Source: Flavobacterium chungbukense | Lineage (GTDB): Bacteria > Bacteroidota > Bacteroidia > Flavobacteriales > Flavobacteriaceae | Direction: 5' to 3' | Assembly: GCF_020805785.1 (NCBI RefSeq) | Contig: NZ_JAJGZV010000003.1 | Location: forward strand, 248,001 to 312,000 | DNA length: 64,000 nucleotides | In this document: piece after piece, positions 18,148 to 27,200 of the stretch | Numbering within the stretch: position 1 is the stretch's first letter | How the letters are laid out: each line of letters begins with the position of its first letter | Notes under the pieces: generated by a model | The model's database searches: none | Told to the model about the DNA's origin: nothing | What the model saw: the letters and a program-made list of their open reading frames with translations, nothing else | Translations under genes and position numbers: made by a program

Positions 18148-19242
18148 TTAAAATTCTTTTATCAAATAAACATAAACGGGAAAGTGATCGCTAAAACCTG
18201 CCTTCGCCAAAGTATTTCGCAACGGATAACCTTTATATTGTCCCGAAGTCTCAATAAGATATGGAGCCTTAAAAATTCCTGCTTTCCAAAAACTAAAATT
18301 CGAAAAATCTGATTCAAGAAAAGATTTAGTCATCATAATTTGATCGAAAATATTCCACGAATCCCGAAAAGCAATTGTTCCCATTCCATTATTGGCCATT
18401 TCTTCAAACGGATTAAAAACACCAAATTCTAATACTTCATTCTTTCTTCCTTCTGTTCCTAAAGCTATTTTTATGCTGTTATTGAGCGGGCCGTCATTAA
18501 AATCTCCCATTGTCATCACTTTTGCTTTTGGATTAATCTGCTGTAAGGAATCAATAATTTTTCGGTTTAATTTTCCAGCCGCTTCCCGAAATAGCGTTGT
18601 CGCTTTTTCGCCACCAGATCTTGATGGCCAATGATTAACAATAATATGTATTTCTTCATTTTCTAAAAAACCGGAAACCAAAAGCTGATCTCGTGTAAAA
18701 ACACGATTTTTATTTTCTTTTTTAATTTCTATTTCATCGTCTAAAATTTCGGACTGTACTTCTGCTTTTGGAATATTCTTTTTATAAATAATTAAAGGAA
18801 TATTGGAAAAGGAAGTCGGACGGAAATACTTTTTCTGATAAAGCAATGCCACATCAATTCCGCGTTTGTCTGGCGAATCAAAATGAATAATTCCGAAATC
18901 AAATTGCTGTAATTTTGGTTCTTTAATTAAATCTTCTAAAACGACCCGATTTTCTACTTCAGCACAGCCTAATAAAACCGGTGCATTAGAATTTTCAGGC
19001 GTTCCAATTTCAGAAATTACTCTCGCTAGATTTTTTAATTTTTGTTCGTATTTTTCTGTTGTCCAATGCTGACTTCCATTAGGTGTCCATTCATCATCGT
19101 TTGTAAAAGCATCATCTACAGTGTCGTATAAATTTTCAAGATTATAAAAGGCAATACTATGTATTTTGTATTTTTTTGATTGCGAATAAGCTTGAAATAC
19201 GCCAAGCATTATGATGCAAAAACTAATTCTAATCGACTTCAT
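18148..19242 (-). CDS. Exported endonuclease/exonuclease/phosphatase family protein
   Basis: Protein of the DNase I-like endonuclease/exonuclease/phosphatase superfamily. The start at 19242 is preferred over an ATG 27 bp further upstream because it gives a normal signal peptide (MKSIRISFCIIMLGVFQAYS). Family motifs in order are FYNLENLYDT, LLGCAEVENR (catalytic Glu), NHWPSRSGG, MTMGDFNDGP and the C-terminal AGFSDHFPVYVY with the general-base His. The substrate is not evident; relatives act on nucleic acids, lipids or inositol phosphates. Its stop lies directly beside the dispersed palindromic repeat. Confidence 0.85.
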   Translation of the reverse strand: MKSIRISFCIIMLGVFQAYSQSKKYKIHSIAFYNLENLYDTVDDAFTNDDEWTPNGSQHWTTEKYEQKLKNLARVISEIGTPENSNAPVLLGCAEVENRVVLEDLIKEPKLQQFDFGIIHFDSPDKRGIDVALLYQKKYFRPTSFSNIPLIIYKKNIPKAEVQSEILDDEIEIKKENKNRVFTRDQLLVSGFLENEEIHIIVNHWPSRSGGEKATTLFREAAGKLNRKIIDSLQQINPKAKVMTMGDFNDGPLNNSIKIALGTEGRKNEVLEFGVFNPFEEMANNGMGTIAFRDSWNIFDQIMMTKSFLESDFSNFSFWKAGIFKAPYLIETSGQYKGYPLRNTLAKAGFSDHFPVYVYLIKEF

Positions 19243-19367
19243 ATATTTTACTTTAAAAAAAACTTTCAATATTAAGCATTTTATTTAATTGTAAGAAAAT
19301 TCAAATAATTTTAAGCTCTAAATTTTCTATATTTGTTTTTCATTCAAAATGAAAAAGCAAACAACTT

Positions 19368-20372
19368 ATGGCAATGAAAAACTCTTTCTTCAATAAAAAA
19401 CTCTTTCCCTATTATAAAGTCGCATTTCTTATTTTTGCTTTTCAATCGTTCACTTGTCAATCTCAACAAAACATGATAACACCGCCTTATTTACAAAAAG
19501 GAGATACTGTTGCACTTTTAGCAACTGCTCGAAAAAATATCGACGATAACTTAAAACCAACTATTGACTTATTGCATAGCTGGGGATTAGAAGCCATTGT
19601 TGGATCAACAATCGGATTAGATTATCACCAATTGGCAGGAACTGACGAACAACGAGCTGCAGATTTTCAAAAGCAATTAGACAATCCGAACATTAAAGCA
19701 ATTTGGTGCGTTAGGGGTGGATATGGAACGGTGAGAATGTTAGATTTATTAGATTTTACTAAATTCAAACAACATCCAAAATGGGTTATTGGATTTAGTG
19801 ATGTTACCGTTTTGCACAATCATCTGAATACAATGGGTTACAAATCACTTCACGGAATTATGCCCGTAACGGTTCCTAGAGCAACGCCAGATGCTGTAAG
19901 TTCCTTAAAAGCAAGTTTGTTTGGAGAGCCAGTTTCGTATTCTATTAGCCCAACTGCAATGAATCGTTTTGGAAATGCTACGGGCGAATTAGTTGGAGGT
20001 AATTTATCTATTTTATATAGTTTATTAGGATCTCCGTCTGCAATTGACTGTCGAGATAAAATATTATTTATTGAAGATTTAGATGAATATCTGTATCATA
20101 TTGATCGTATGATGATGAATTTGAAAAGAAATGGATGCATCGAAAATCTAAAAGGAATTATTATTGGCGGCATGACAAGCATGAAAGACAATGAAGTTCC
20201 GTGGGGCAAAAATGCTTTAGAGATTATCGATGACGTTACTAAAAAATACAATATTCCTGTAATTTTTAATTTCCCAGCTGGTCATATTAGAGATAACAGA
20301 GCTTTAATTATGGGAAATACCGTTACGATGGAAGTTACTGCTACTGGAAGTACGCTTACTTTTAAAAGATAA
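19368..20372 (+). CDS. LD-carboxypeptidase, S66 family
   Basis: Serine peptidase of the LdcA family that removes the terminal D-Ala from murein tetrapeptides during peptidoglycan recycling. The nucleophilic Ser lies in VIGFSDVTVLHN near residues 140-151, the catalytic Glu in LFIEDLDEYLYHIDRMM near 225-241, and the His in FPAGHIRDNRALIMG near 302-316. The N-terminus has a hydrophobic export signal with a Cys in QSFTCQSQ near residue 30, so it may be a periplasmic lipoprotein, which is unlike the cytoplasmic E. coli LdcA. The 334-aa length suits the family plus this extension. Confidence 0.9.
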   Translation: MAMKNSFFNKKLFPYYKVAFLIFAFQSFTCQSQQNMITPPYLQKGDTVALLATARKNIDDNLKPTIDLLHSWGLEAIVGSTIGLDYHQLAGTDEQRAADFQKQLDNPNIKAIWCVRGGYGTVRMLDLLDFTKFKQHPKWVIGFSDVTVLHNHLNTMGYKSLHGIMPVTVPRATPDAVSSLKASLFGEPVSYSISPTAMNRFGNATGELVGGNLSILYSLLGSPSAIDCRDKILFIEDLDEYLYHIDRMMMNLKRNGCIENLKGIIIGGMTSMKDNEVPWGKNALEIIDDVTKKYNIPVIFNFPAGHIRDNRALIMGNTVTMEVTATGSTLTFKR

Positions 20373-20420
20373 AACTACAATCCTTTTTAAGGAAACTTAA
20401 AATACCACATATTAAAATCT

Positions 20421-20477
20421 CGCAAAGACGCGAAGTCGCAAAGGGTACTTAAAACTTTGCGACTTCGCGTCTTTGCG
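20421..20477. repeat. Perfect 23-bp inverted repeat
   Basis: The arms are 20421-20443 (beginning CGCAAAGACGCGAAGTCGCA) and 20455-20477, perfectly complementary, with an 11-bp loop. The GC content stands out from the surroundings. It lies between the LD-carboxypeptidase and yraN genes. It may act as a terminator or be a dispersed element. Confidence 0.8.
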
Positions 20478-20537
20478 TGCAAAAAACATCAAGCGAACAA
20501 CTTGAAACTTGAAACTTTAAACTCGAAACAAAAAACC

Positions 20538-20909
20538 ATGGCAGAACATAATGATTTAGGGAAATTAGGAGAAGATTTGGCTGTTGCACATCTGGAAGAA
20601 AATGGATACACAATTAGAGATCGAAACTTTGTTTACCAAAAGGCAGAAATAGACATAATTGCGCAGAAAGATTCCATTTTAGCAATTGTTGAAGTAAAGA
20701 CACGTTCAAGCCTAGATTTTGGTTCTCCGCAGGATTTTGTGAAGCCAAAAAAAATTCAATTACTCATAAAAGCAGTAAATGCCTACATAAACGATAGGGA
20801 AAAGGATTTTAAAGATGATTTAGAAATCCGTTTTGACATCATTGGCATTCATAAAAATGGCGAATCATTTGCAATTGAACATCTTACTGATGCTTTTTAT
20901 CATTTTTAA
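20538..20909 (+). CDS. yraN: YraN family endonuclease-like protein (UPF0102)
   Basis: Small protein of the UPF0102/YraN family with a nuclease-like fold of the Holliday-junction resolvase type; the biological role is not established. The start at 20538 (MAEHNDLGKLGEDLA) is chosen over an upstream in-frame start, which would read through an inverted repeat. Visible motifs are GKLGEDLAVAHLEENGY at the N-terminus, the catalytic-like EIDIIAQ and the core IVEVKTRSS near residues 55-64. The 123-aa length is typical. Confidence 0.93.
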   Translation: MAEHNDLGKLGEDLAVAHLEENGYTIRDRNFVYQKAEIDIIAQKDSILAIVEVKTRSSLDFGSPQDFVKPKKIQLLIKAVNAYINDREKDFKDDLEIRFDIIGIHKNGESFAIEHLTDAFYHF

Positions 20910-21024
20910 CATAATTTTCTATTGTTATAATTGTAACAATTTGTTTTTTTATTTATATTTGCAGAGAATTATAACATCGCAATGTTAAATTAACAACCAA
21001 CCGAATTACAAAAAAAAAAAAATT

Positions 21025-21681
21025 ATGAAAACTGTGTCTTCTATTGTAGAAAACTACATTAAAACAAAACCATTTTTATTAAATGCCCTCTCGCTCGGAA
21101 TTATTAATCTGACTTCACTTTCGCGAAATATTATGACCGAATTAGAAAGTGAGTTTGGAAAAGAAGTAAAACAAGGCGCTGTAGTAATGTCTTTAAAACG
21201 ACTGACAGAAGAACTAGATTTTAAATTAAACCACAAAATCAATAAAGTAATCAAAAACATCGGCGAAATTACAGTTCGTTCTGAGCTTACAGATTACACA
21301 TTTGCAGCTTCTGAAACTGTTCTAAACAAACAAGCAGATTTAATTTCTGATATTAATGCTTTATCTGACATTTTTTATACCTCATCTCGTGGTGTAAACG
21401 AAACTAATATCGTTGTCAGCAGCAGTGTGAATCACTTAGTTGAAAAACATTTTATGAGAGAGAAATTGATTCAGAAACTAGATAATTTAGCTTCAATTAC
21501 AGTAAAATTACCAAAAGAAAATATCGTTGTTCCTGGTATTTACTACTTCATTTTCCAACGTTTAGCTTGGGAAGGAATTATTATAAACGAAGTTATTTCT
21601 ACTTCAAATGAATTTACCATTTTAGTTGGAGAAGATCAAGTTGATGTTGCTTTTAAAGTAATTAAAGACTTGAAAAACTAA
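21025..21681 (+). CDS. Uncharacterised protein with an ACT-like C-terminal domain
   Basis: I do not recognise a function for this 218-aa protein. It has no signal peptide. The N-terminal two thirds are helix-rich with a segment resembling a small winged-helix (LTSLSRNIMTELESEFGKEV). The last 50 residues (VPGIYYFIFQRLAWEGI ... EFTILVGEDQVDVAFKVIKD) look like an ACT domain, the ligand-binding module found in aspartokinase. Similar flavobacterial proteins are sometimes labelled aspartate kinase for this reason, but no kinase domain is present. It follows yraN after 115 bp with a probable own promoter, and a hairpin-U terminator follows. Confidence 0.65.
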   Translation: MKTVSSIVENYIKTKPFLLNALSLGIINLTSLSRNIMTELESEFGKEVKQGAVVMSLKRLTEELDFKLNHKINKVIKNIGEITVRSELTDYTFAASETVLNKQADLISDINALSDIFYTSSRGVNETNIVVSSSVNHLVEKHFMREKLIQKLDNLASITVKLPKENIVVPGIYYFIFQRLAWEGIIINEVISTSNEFTILVGEDQVDVAFKVIKDLKN

Positions 21682-22044
21682 TTCGAAAATCAGAGTTATA
21701 TATATTGAAATCCTTTTGTTCTTTTTAGGAAGACGAAAGGATTTTTTTTTGAATGTACGCAGCGTAAATCTTAATTTCATATTTCTTACATAAGAATATT
21801 CTCAAAAGTCAAATTCTTAATAAATTTTCTTGAGGTAAAGCGTCATAATAACACTTACTTGTATAAAAGCCACTTGCCAGTTGTTTTTGACTGTTTGATT
21901 TAAAAAACTAACAAAAAATATGAATTAAGTTTTTTTATATATGATTTGTTGCGAATAATATTTTTATATATTTGCCAAGAAGTCAGACACCAGACCTCTA
22001 TTTTGATAGTTTAATACCATTAGAATTAAATAAAGCGAATTAAA
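21682..22044. other. Intergenic region with terminator and sigma-gene promoter
   Basis: No gene is visible. An imperfect hairpin (AAATCCTTTTG ... GAAAGGATTT, about 21709-21750) with a run of nine T would end transcription of the ACT-like gene. A canonical Bacteroidota promoter lies near 21945-21974. Confidence 0.6.
21945..21974 (+). promoter_or_regulatory. Promoter of ECF sigma factor gene
   Basis: TTTG at 21945-21948 and TATATTTG at 21967-21974 match the -33 (TTTG) and -7 (TAnnTTTG) consensus of Bacteroidota housekeeping promoters with a spacing of about 20 bp. Transcription would begin about 65 bp before the predicted start codon. Confidence 0.65.
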
Positions 22045-22608
22045 TTGTTAGAAGCAGCAAACCATAGTGAAAAATTATTGGTGAGTGAACTCAAAAACGG
22101 AAACGAAAAAGCTTTTCGAAAACTTTTTGATTTATACCACCAAGATATTTATGGTTACAGCATTAGTCTTTTAAAATCAAAAGAGGCGGCAGAAGAGAAT
22201 GTGCAGGATGTTTTTATGAAGGTTTGGCTCAACCGCGAAAGTTTAGATATAGACCAGTCATTTAAAGCCTATATTTTCACCATTGCAAGAAATCAGGCTT
22301 TTAATGTTTTGAACAAAGCAGCAAACGAAATTCTTTTAAAAGAAGCTGTTTTTTATGAAAGTCAGAAATCACATGAATACGGAGATTATTCCATTCGCGA
22401 AGCCGATTGCAAGAAACTCCAAAAACAAGCTATAAAGCGGCTTCCTCCAAAACGACGGCAGATTTTTAAGATGTCCCGGAAAAAAGGAATGAGCTATGAA
22501 GAAATAAGTAAGGAACTAGGAATTTCAATAAATACGGTCCGGAACCAGATGAGTAAAGCGCTCGAATCGATGCGCGGTTTTTTTCAACTTCACGATGAAA
22601 TTATCTAA
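22045..22608 (+). CDS. ECF RNA polymerase sigma-70 factor (Bacteroidota FecI/SusC-associated type)
   Basis: Extracytoplasmic-function sigma factor of 187 aa. Region 2 covers about residues 25-92 (FDLYHQDIYGYSISLL, AEENVQDVFMKVWLNR, FKAYIFTIARNQAFN). Region 4 covers about 130-182, with the HTH in GMSYEEISKELGISINTVRN. The only reasonable start is TTG at 22045, since no ATG occurs until far into region 2. With the FecR-like gene downstream and the STN-containing SusC, it probably turns on the starch uptake operon. A strong terminator separates it from the anti-sigma gene, so the two are perhaps transcribed separately. Confidence 0.88.
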   Translation: MLEAANHSEKLLVSELKNGNEKAFRKLFDLYHQDIYGYSISLLKSKEAAEENVQDVFMKVWLNRESLDIDQSFKAYIFTIARNQAFNVLNKAANEILLKEAVFYESQKSHEYGDYSIREADCKKLQKQAIKRLPPKRRQIFKMSRKKGMSYEEISKELGISINTVRNQMSKALESMRGFFQLHDEII

Positions 22609-22631
22609 CCAAAACCACAATAATGCCATTA

Positions 22632-22659
22632 AAATCACTCTTCGGAGTGATTTTTTTTT
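22632..22659 (+). terminator. Terminator with TTCG tetraloop after sigma gene
   Basis: AAATCACTC, loop TTCG, and GAGTGATTT form a perfect 9-bp stem followed by a run of T. It lies 23 bp after the sigma factor stop. Confidence 0.9.
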
Positions 22660-22690
22660 GATTAGTACTCATTTTAAATTTCGCAAAATT

Positions 22691-22797
22691 TTTGTCATTT
22701 CGACCGAAGGGAGAAATCTCACTCGTACTTCTACAAAGATTGGCAATTTCTTTGTGGAGTTTCTAGTGAGATTTCTCCCTTCGGTCGAAATGACAAA
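22691..22797. repeat. MITE-like inverted-repeat element, copy A
   Basis: Perfect 33-bp terminal arms (22691-22723 and 22765-22797; left arm begins TTTGTCATTTCGACCGAAGG) enclose a 41-bp centre containing ACAAAGATTG. A related copy lies at 40774-40876. No transposase is encoded, so it resembles a small non-autonomous element or a REP-like structure. Confidence 0.85.
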
Positions 22798-22905
22798 ATA
22801 ATTCGTTTAAAAATTGAACAATATTTTTACTTTAATCCACACAAAATCAACACTTAACAAGTCTTTTTGTTTTTCTAAAATGTTAAAATTTAAAAATTTA
22901 CAACG

Positions 22906-22922
22906 TTTGAGTAGTACTCAAA
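22906..22922. promoter_or_regulatory. Palindrome upstream of the anti-sigma gene
   Basis: TTTGAGTA and TACTCAAA are perfect 8-bp arms around a single central G. It lies 48 bp before the FecR-like start, a suitable place for an operator. The part TAGTACTCA also occurs near 22664. Function is inferred only from position and symmetry. Confidence 0.35.
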
Positions 22923-22969
22923 TCTCTTTCAACTGTATTATCTAAACACAGAACCTAAAAACATTCTTA

Positions 22970-24145
22970 ATGAATTCGAATTCTGAAATAAAAACGCTTT
23001 TACAAAAGTTTATTCTCAATCAATGTACTGCCGAAGAAATTGAGCAAGTAATTGCTTATTGCCGCAATACTAATCTTACGGAGGATTTTCCGACTGTAGA
23101 AGACGTTCAAAAGCTGTTGAACGAAATGCCAAAAATGGAGGCTCAAAAAGCAGATTCTATTTTCAACAATATTTTAGCTACTGCAAAAGAAGAAACGGTA
23201 ATCGAACTTCATCCTAAAAAATCGAATAGACGTAAATACATTTCTATTGCTGCATCTCTTTTGGTTTTACTTGGAATTGGTTTTGCTTACAAACAAGTGT
23301 TTTTGAATAAACCTGCAGAAGTTCCTTTCGATTTTAAAAGTACCGATATTGTTTTACAAATGGAGGATGGAACTGTTCAGATCATTTCTGAAAATGGCAA
23401 AGTTAAAGTTCAGGATAAAAACGGAAATATTGTTGGAAATCAAGACGGAGACAAATTGGTTTACGAAAAAGAAGCTGGTTCTGATCAATTAGTTTACAAC
23501 ACACTTAAAATTCCATACGGCAAAAAATTTCGCTTAGAATTATCAGACGGAACTATGGTTCATTTAAATTCTGGAACCACTTTGAGATATCCTGTCAAAT
23601 TTATTGCAGGAGAAAATCGTCAAGTATTTCTTGATGGCGAAGCTTTTTTTGATGTCGCAAAAGACAAAAAACATCCTTTTATTGTAAATGCTGACGAATT
23701 AAACGTTCGTGTTTTAGGAACTCATTTTAATGTTTCTAATTATCCCGAAGATGCTCTTACCGACGTTGTTTTGGTTGAAGGTTCTGTTGGAATGTACCGT
23801 TCTAACGAAGAATTTGATGCTAATAAAAATACTATTTTGAAACCCGGTTATAGAGGAAGTTTCAACAAAGAAAATGCTTCAATCTTTACAAAACCAGTTA
23901 TTACGGAAATCTATACTTCATGGATAAATGGCGGATTGACTTTTAGAAATATGACTTTCAAAAACATTATTACCAAACTGGAAAGACGCTACAACGTTAC
24001 GATTATCAATAAAAATGAAAAATTGGCTAACGAAAAATTCAACGCAAGTTTTAAAGAAGAATCTATCGACAATGTGATGAGTTATTTCAACGAAATTCAT
24101 GGCATCAATTACACCATAAAAAACAATCAAATACTAATTAAATAA
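22970..24145 (+). CDS. FecR-family anti-sigma factor (DUF4974)
   Basis: Trans-membrane anti-sigma regulator of 391 aa. The N-terminal cytoplasmic part (about 1-85) should bind the ECF sigma factor. One membrane helix lies near residues 87-105 (YISIAASLLVLLGIGFAY). The periplasmic FecR domain spans about 178-280, with LPYGKKF-like start (IPYGKKFRLELSDGTMVHLN), GEAFFDVAKDKKHPFIV and VLGTHFNV. The C-terminal DUF4974 domain (about 320-391, LTFRNMTFKNIITKLERRYN) is related to the STN fold. It should receive the signal from the STN domain of the SusC protein encoded next. Confidence 0.92.
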   Translation: MNSNSEIKTLLQKFILNQCTAEEIEQVIAYCRNTNLTEDFPTVEDVQKLLNEMPKMEAQKADSIFNNILATAKEETVIELHPKKSNRRKYISIAASLLVLLGIGFAYKQVFLNKPAEVPFDFKSTDIVLQMEDGTVQIISENGKVKVQDKNGNIVGNQDGDKLVYEKEAGSDQLVYNTLKIPYGKKFRLELSDGTMVHLNSGTTLRYPVKFIAGENRQVFLDGEAFFDVAKDKKHPFIVNADELNVRVLGTHFNVSNYPEDALTDVVLVEGSVGMYRSNEEFDANKNTILKPGYRGSFNKENASIFTKPVITEIYTSWINGGLTFRNMTFKNIITKLERRYNVTIINKNEKLANEKFNASFKEESIDNVMSYFNEIHGINYTIKNNQILIK

Positions 24146-24167
24146 CCACTAAAACCATCCCAAAATT

Positions 24168-24229
24168 ATGAAGAAAAAAGAGTGCTAAATAAAAAAATCG
24201 GAAAGAGCTGCGAACAATTTCCGATTAAC
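24168..24229 (+). promoter_or_regulatory. Leader region of susC: mini-ORF and hairpin
   Basis: ATG AAG AAA AAA GAG TGC TAA at 24168-24188 is a six-codon frame similar to the susC start. A hairpin AATCGGAAA ... TTTCCGATT follows (about 24199-24229, 9-bp stem without a T run). The susC ATG lies 47 bp further on. It may be an mRNA leader structure or a decayed start; this is inference. Confidence 0.3.
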
Positions 24230-24275
24230 TAAGTGATTGAATATAACGAATTAACTACAATCAATTAACAAAATT

Positions 24276-27200
24276 ATGAAAAAAAAATCTAAGAATAATG
24301 GGTTTCTATACTCATTGTTCCAAAAAGACCTAAAATTGAAACTAACTACACTACTTATTTTGGTCGCCATGTTTAATATTAGAGGGAATACTTATGCCCA
24401 AAAGACAAAAGTTACTCTGGAATTAAACAATTCAACCATCGAAAAGGTTATTGAGACCATTGAGCAAAAAACCGACTTTAGATTTATTTACAAATTGAAC
24501 GATATTGACTTAGATCGAACCGTTTCAATTTCTGTAAAAGATCAGTCTATATATGTTGTTTTGGATCGAATTTTTAAAGGAACCCCAACCGAATTTAAAA
24601 TTCGTGATACACAAATTATTCTAAAAAAGCCAGAACTTAAAACACAAGTAATTGAATTTCAAAAACAAACCGTAACCGGTGTAATTACGGATGAAAATGG
24701 AATGCCTTTGCCTGGAGCTTCTGTGATTGAAGAAGGAACGAAAAATGGAATGGTAACTGACTTTGACGGTAAATACAAACTTACTGTTGAAAGCAGCCAA
24801 TCTGTTATTGTAGTTTCTTTTGTGGGATATAAAGAGAAAAAAGTTATCGCTAGTCAAAGTGTAATCAATATTCAGCTTCTTCCAGACGCGACTGATTTAC
24901 AAGAAATTGTAGTAGTGGGTTACGGTACATCTACAAAAAGAGATGTGACGGGTGCGGTTTCTTCTATTGCTTCAAAAGATATGAATCAAGGTGCGATTGT
25001 GAATCCGTTGCAATTAATTGCTGGAAAAGCAGCCGGAGTTAACATTACGCAATTAGGAAGTGAGCCAGGTAATGGCCCAAGCGTTCGTATTCGTGGAATT
25101 TCATCTTTAATTGGAGGAAGTGATCCTTTGGTAGTTGTAGATGGAATTCAAGGAAATATGGATTTATTAAATCAAGTTCCGCCAAGCGAAATTGAAAGTT
25201 TTGATATTTTAAAGGATGCTTCCGCAACTGCAATTTATGGTTCTCGCGGTGCGCCTGGTGTGCTTATCATTACGACAAAAAAGAATAAAGCGGGTAAAAC
25301 TACAATGGAATATATTGGTTCTACTTCTTTAGATTTTATTCCAAAGAAATTACATATGTTAAATGCTGATGAATGGTGGGCGGCGGCGCAAAGTGTTGGT
25401 GTTCCTGCATCTGCCAATCATGGTTCAAATACAGATTGGTATGGACTTTTAACACAAACTGGAATTTCGCAAACCCATACTTTATCTTTTGGCGGAGGAA
25501 CAGATAAATTTAATTATCGAGCTTCTTTAAGTGCAATTTTACAAGATGGAGTTGTAATTAATTCAAACAATAAAAAATATATCGGACGCATTCAGGCAAC
25601 TCAATTGGCTTTGGATGATAAATTAAAATTGACTTTTAATTTAAATACAGGGATTAATAATACAACGAGTATTATTCAAAGTATTGGAACGGCTGCTTAT
25701 ACCTCAAATTTAATTACAAATGCATACTTAGTTAGACCAACAGATCCAGTTTTTAATACAGATGGAACTTATTTTACAGATCCAAACGTATTTCAATATT
25801 TAAATCCATATGCAACTGCACAAACAGTTTCCAATGAACGTGAAAATGACAACTTATTTGCAAGTTTAAAAGGAGATTTAGATTTAGCTAAAGGCTTAAT
25901 GGCAAGCTGGTTTGGAAGCTGGAGAAAAACGAATACAACCGAAGGATACTATCTTCCTGTAGTTTCTACTAGTGCTTATGCGATTGATCAAAATGGTTAT
26001 GGAAATGTTAGAAACAATAGACAAAATGAAAAACTAACCAACTTTAGTTTAAACTACAAAAGGACATTTGGCGTACACAACGTAAATGTTTTAGGGTTGT
26101 ACGAATGGCAAAATCAGGCTTATCAAGGAAATTTTGCACAGGTTAGAGGTTTTATGAATGATCAGGCAACGTTTAATGCACTTCAGTTAGGAGATTTAAC
26201 TAAAATTCGACCTGGAGATATTGAATCATATAAAAATGACAGAACGTTAGTTTCCTTTTTAGCGAGAGTAAATTACTCTTTATTAGACCGTTATTTAGTA
26301 ACAGCGAGTATTCGTCGTGACGGTTCGTCTGTATTTGGCGCAAACAACAAATGGGGGAATTTCCCTTCAGCATCTGTTGCATGGCAAATCGACAAAGAGC
26401 CTTTCATGCAGAAACAAAATTTATTTAATGAGTTAAAAGTTCGCGTTGGTTATGGAGCAACTGGTAATCAGCAAGGTCTTCTTCCTCAGCAATCACTTTC
26501 ATTGGTCGGAAGTTCAGGAATTACATATTTTGGAGGTCAGCCGATTACCAATTACAGCATTTACCAAAACTCAAATGCTGATTTGAAATGGGAAACAAAA
26601 AAACAAACCAATTTAGGTCTAGATTTCGCTCTTTTAAACAATAGACTAAGAGGAACGGTTGACGTTTATACTTCAAAAACAGAAGATTTATTGTTTGATT
26701 ATACAGTACCTCAACCTCCATATCCTTACAATACTATTAAGGCAAATGTTGGAAGCATTTCAAACAAAGGTATCGAAGTTTCGCTTGCTTATGATGTGAT
26801 TAAATCGCAAAACAGCACACTTACTTTAGGCGGAAATGTTTCTTTTATGAAAAACGAAGTGCTTAATCTAAACGGAAGCATTAACGGAGTTCCTTTAAAT
26901 ACAGATTATGTTCCGTGGGGAGCAGCAAACTCTTATTTAGTAAAAGGAAAACCAATTGGAGCGTTTTATATTTTAGAACATACAGGCAAAAACGAAAACA
27001 ATGTTGAAACTGTTTTAGATCGTGATGGAAACGGCATAATCGATCAAGGAGTTAAAAGTCCAGACCGTTATTATGCAGGATCAGCTTTACCTACTTACAC
27101 TTTCTCTTTTAATCCGTCTTACCGATATAAAAATTTCGATGCTTCTATGTTAGTGAGAGGTTCTGGAGGAAATAAAATTTATAATGGATTACGCTCTAAC

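Larger units (their letters stand above)
22660..22969. other. Intergenic region between sigma and anti-sigma genes
   Basis: No gene is visible; an open frame at 22595-22801 only reads through the repeat. The stretch holds a 107-bp inverted-repeat element (22691-22797) and a palindrome TTTGAGTA-G-TACTCAAA (22906-22922) 48 bp before the FecR-like start. Confidence 0.6.

Noticed and set aside
20457..20537. Upstream extension of yraN by 27 codons
   Set aside because: The extension is encoded by one arm of an inverted repeat and shows no family similarity; the ATG at 20538 begins the conserved domain.
22595..22801. Open reading frame of 68 codons after the sigma factor gene
   Set aside because: It reads through the terminator and the left and right arms of the inverted-repeat element; codon content and lack of a plausible start context do not support a gene.
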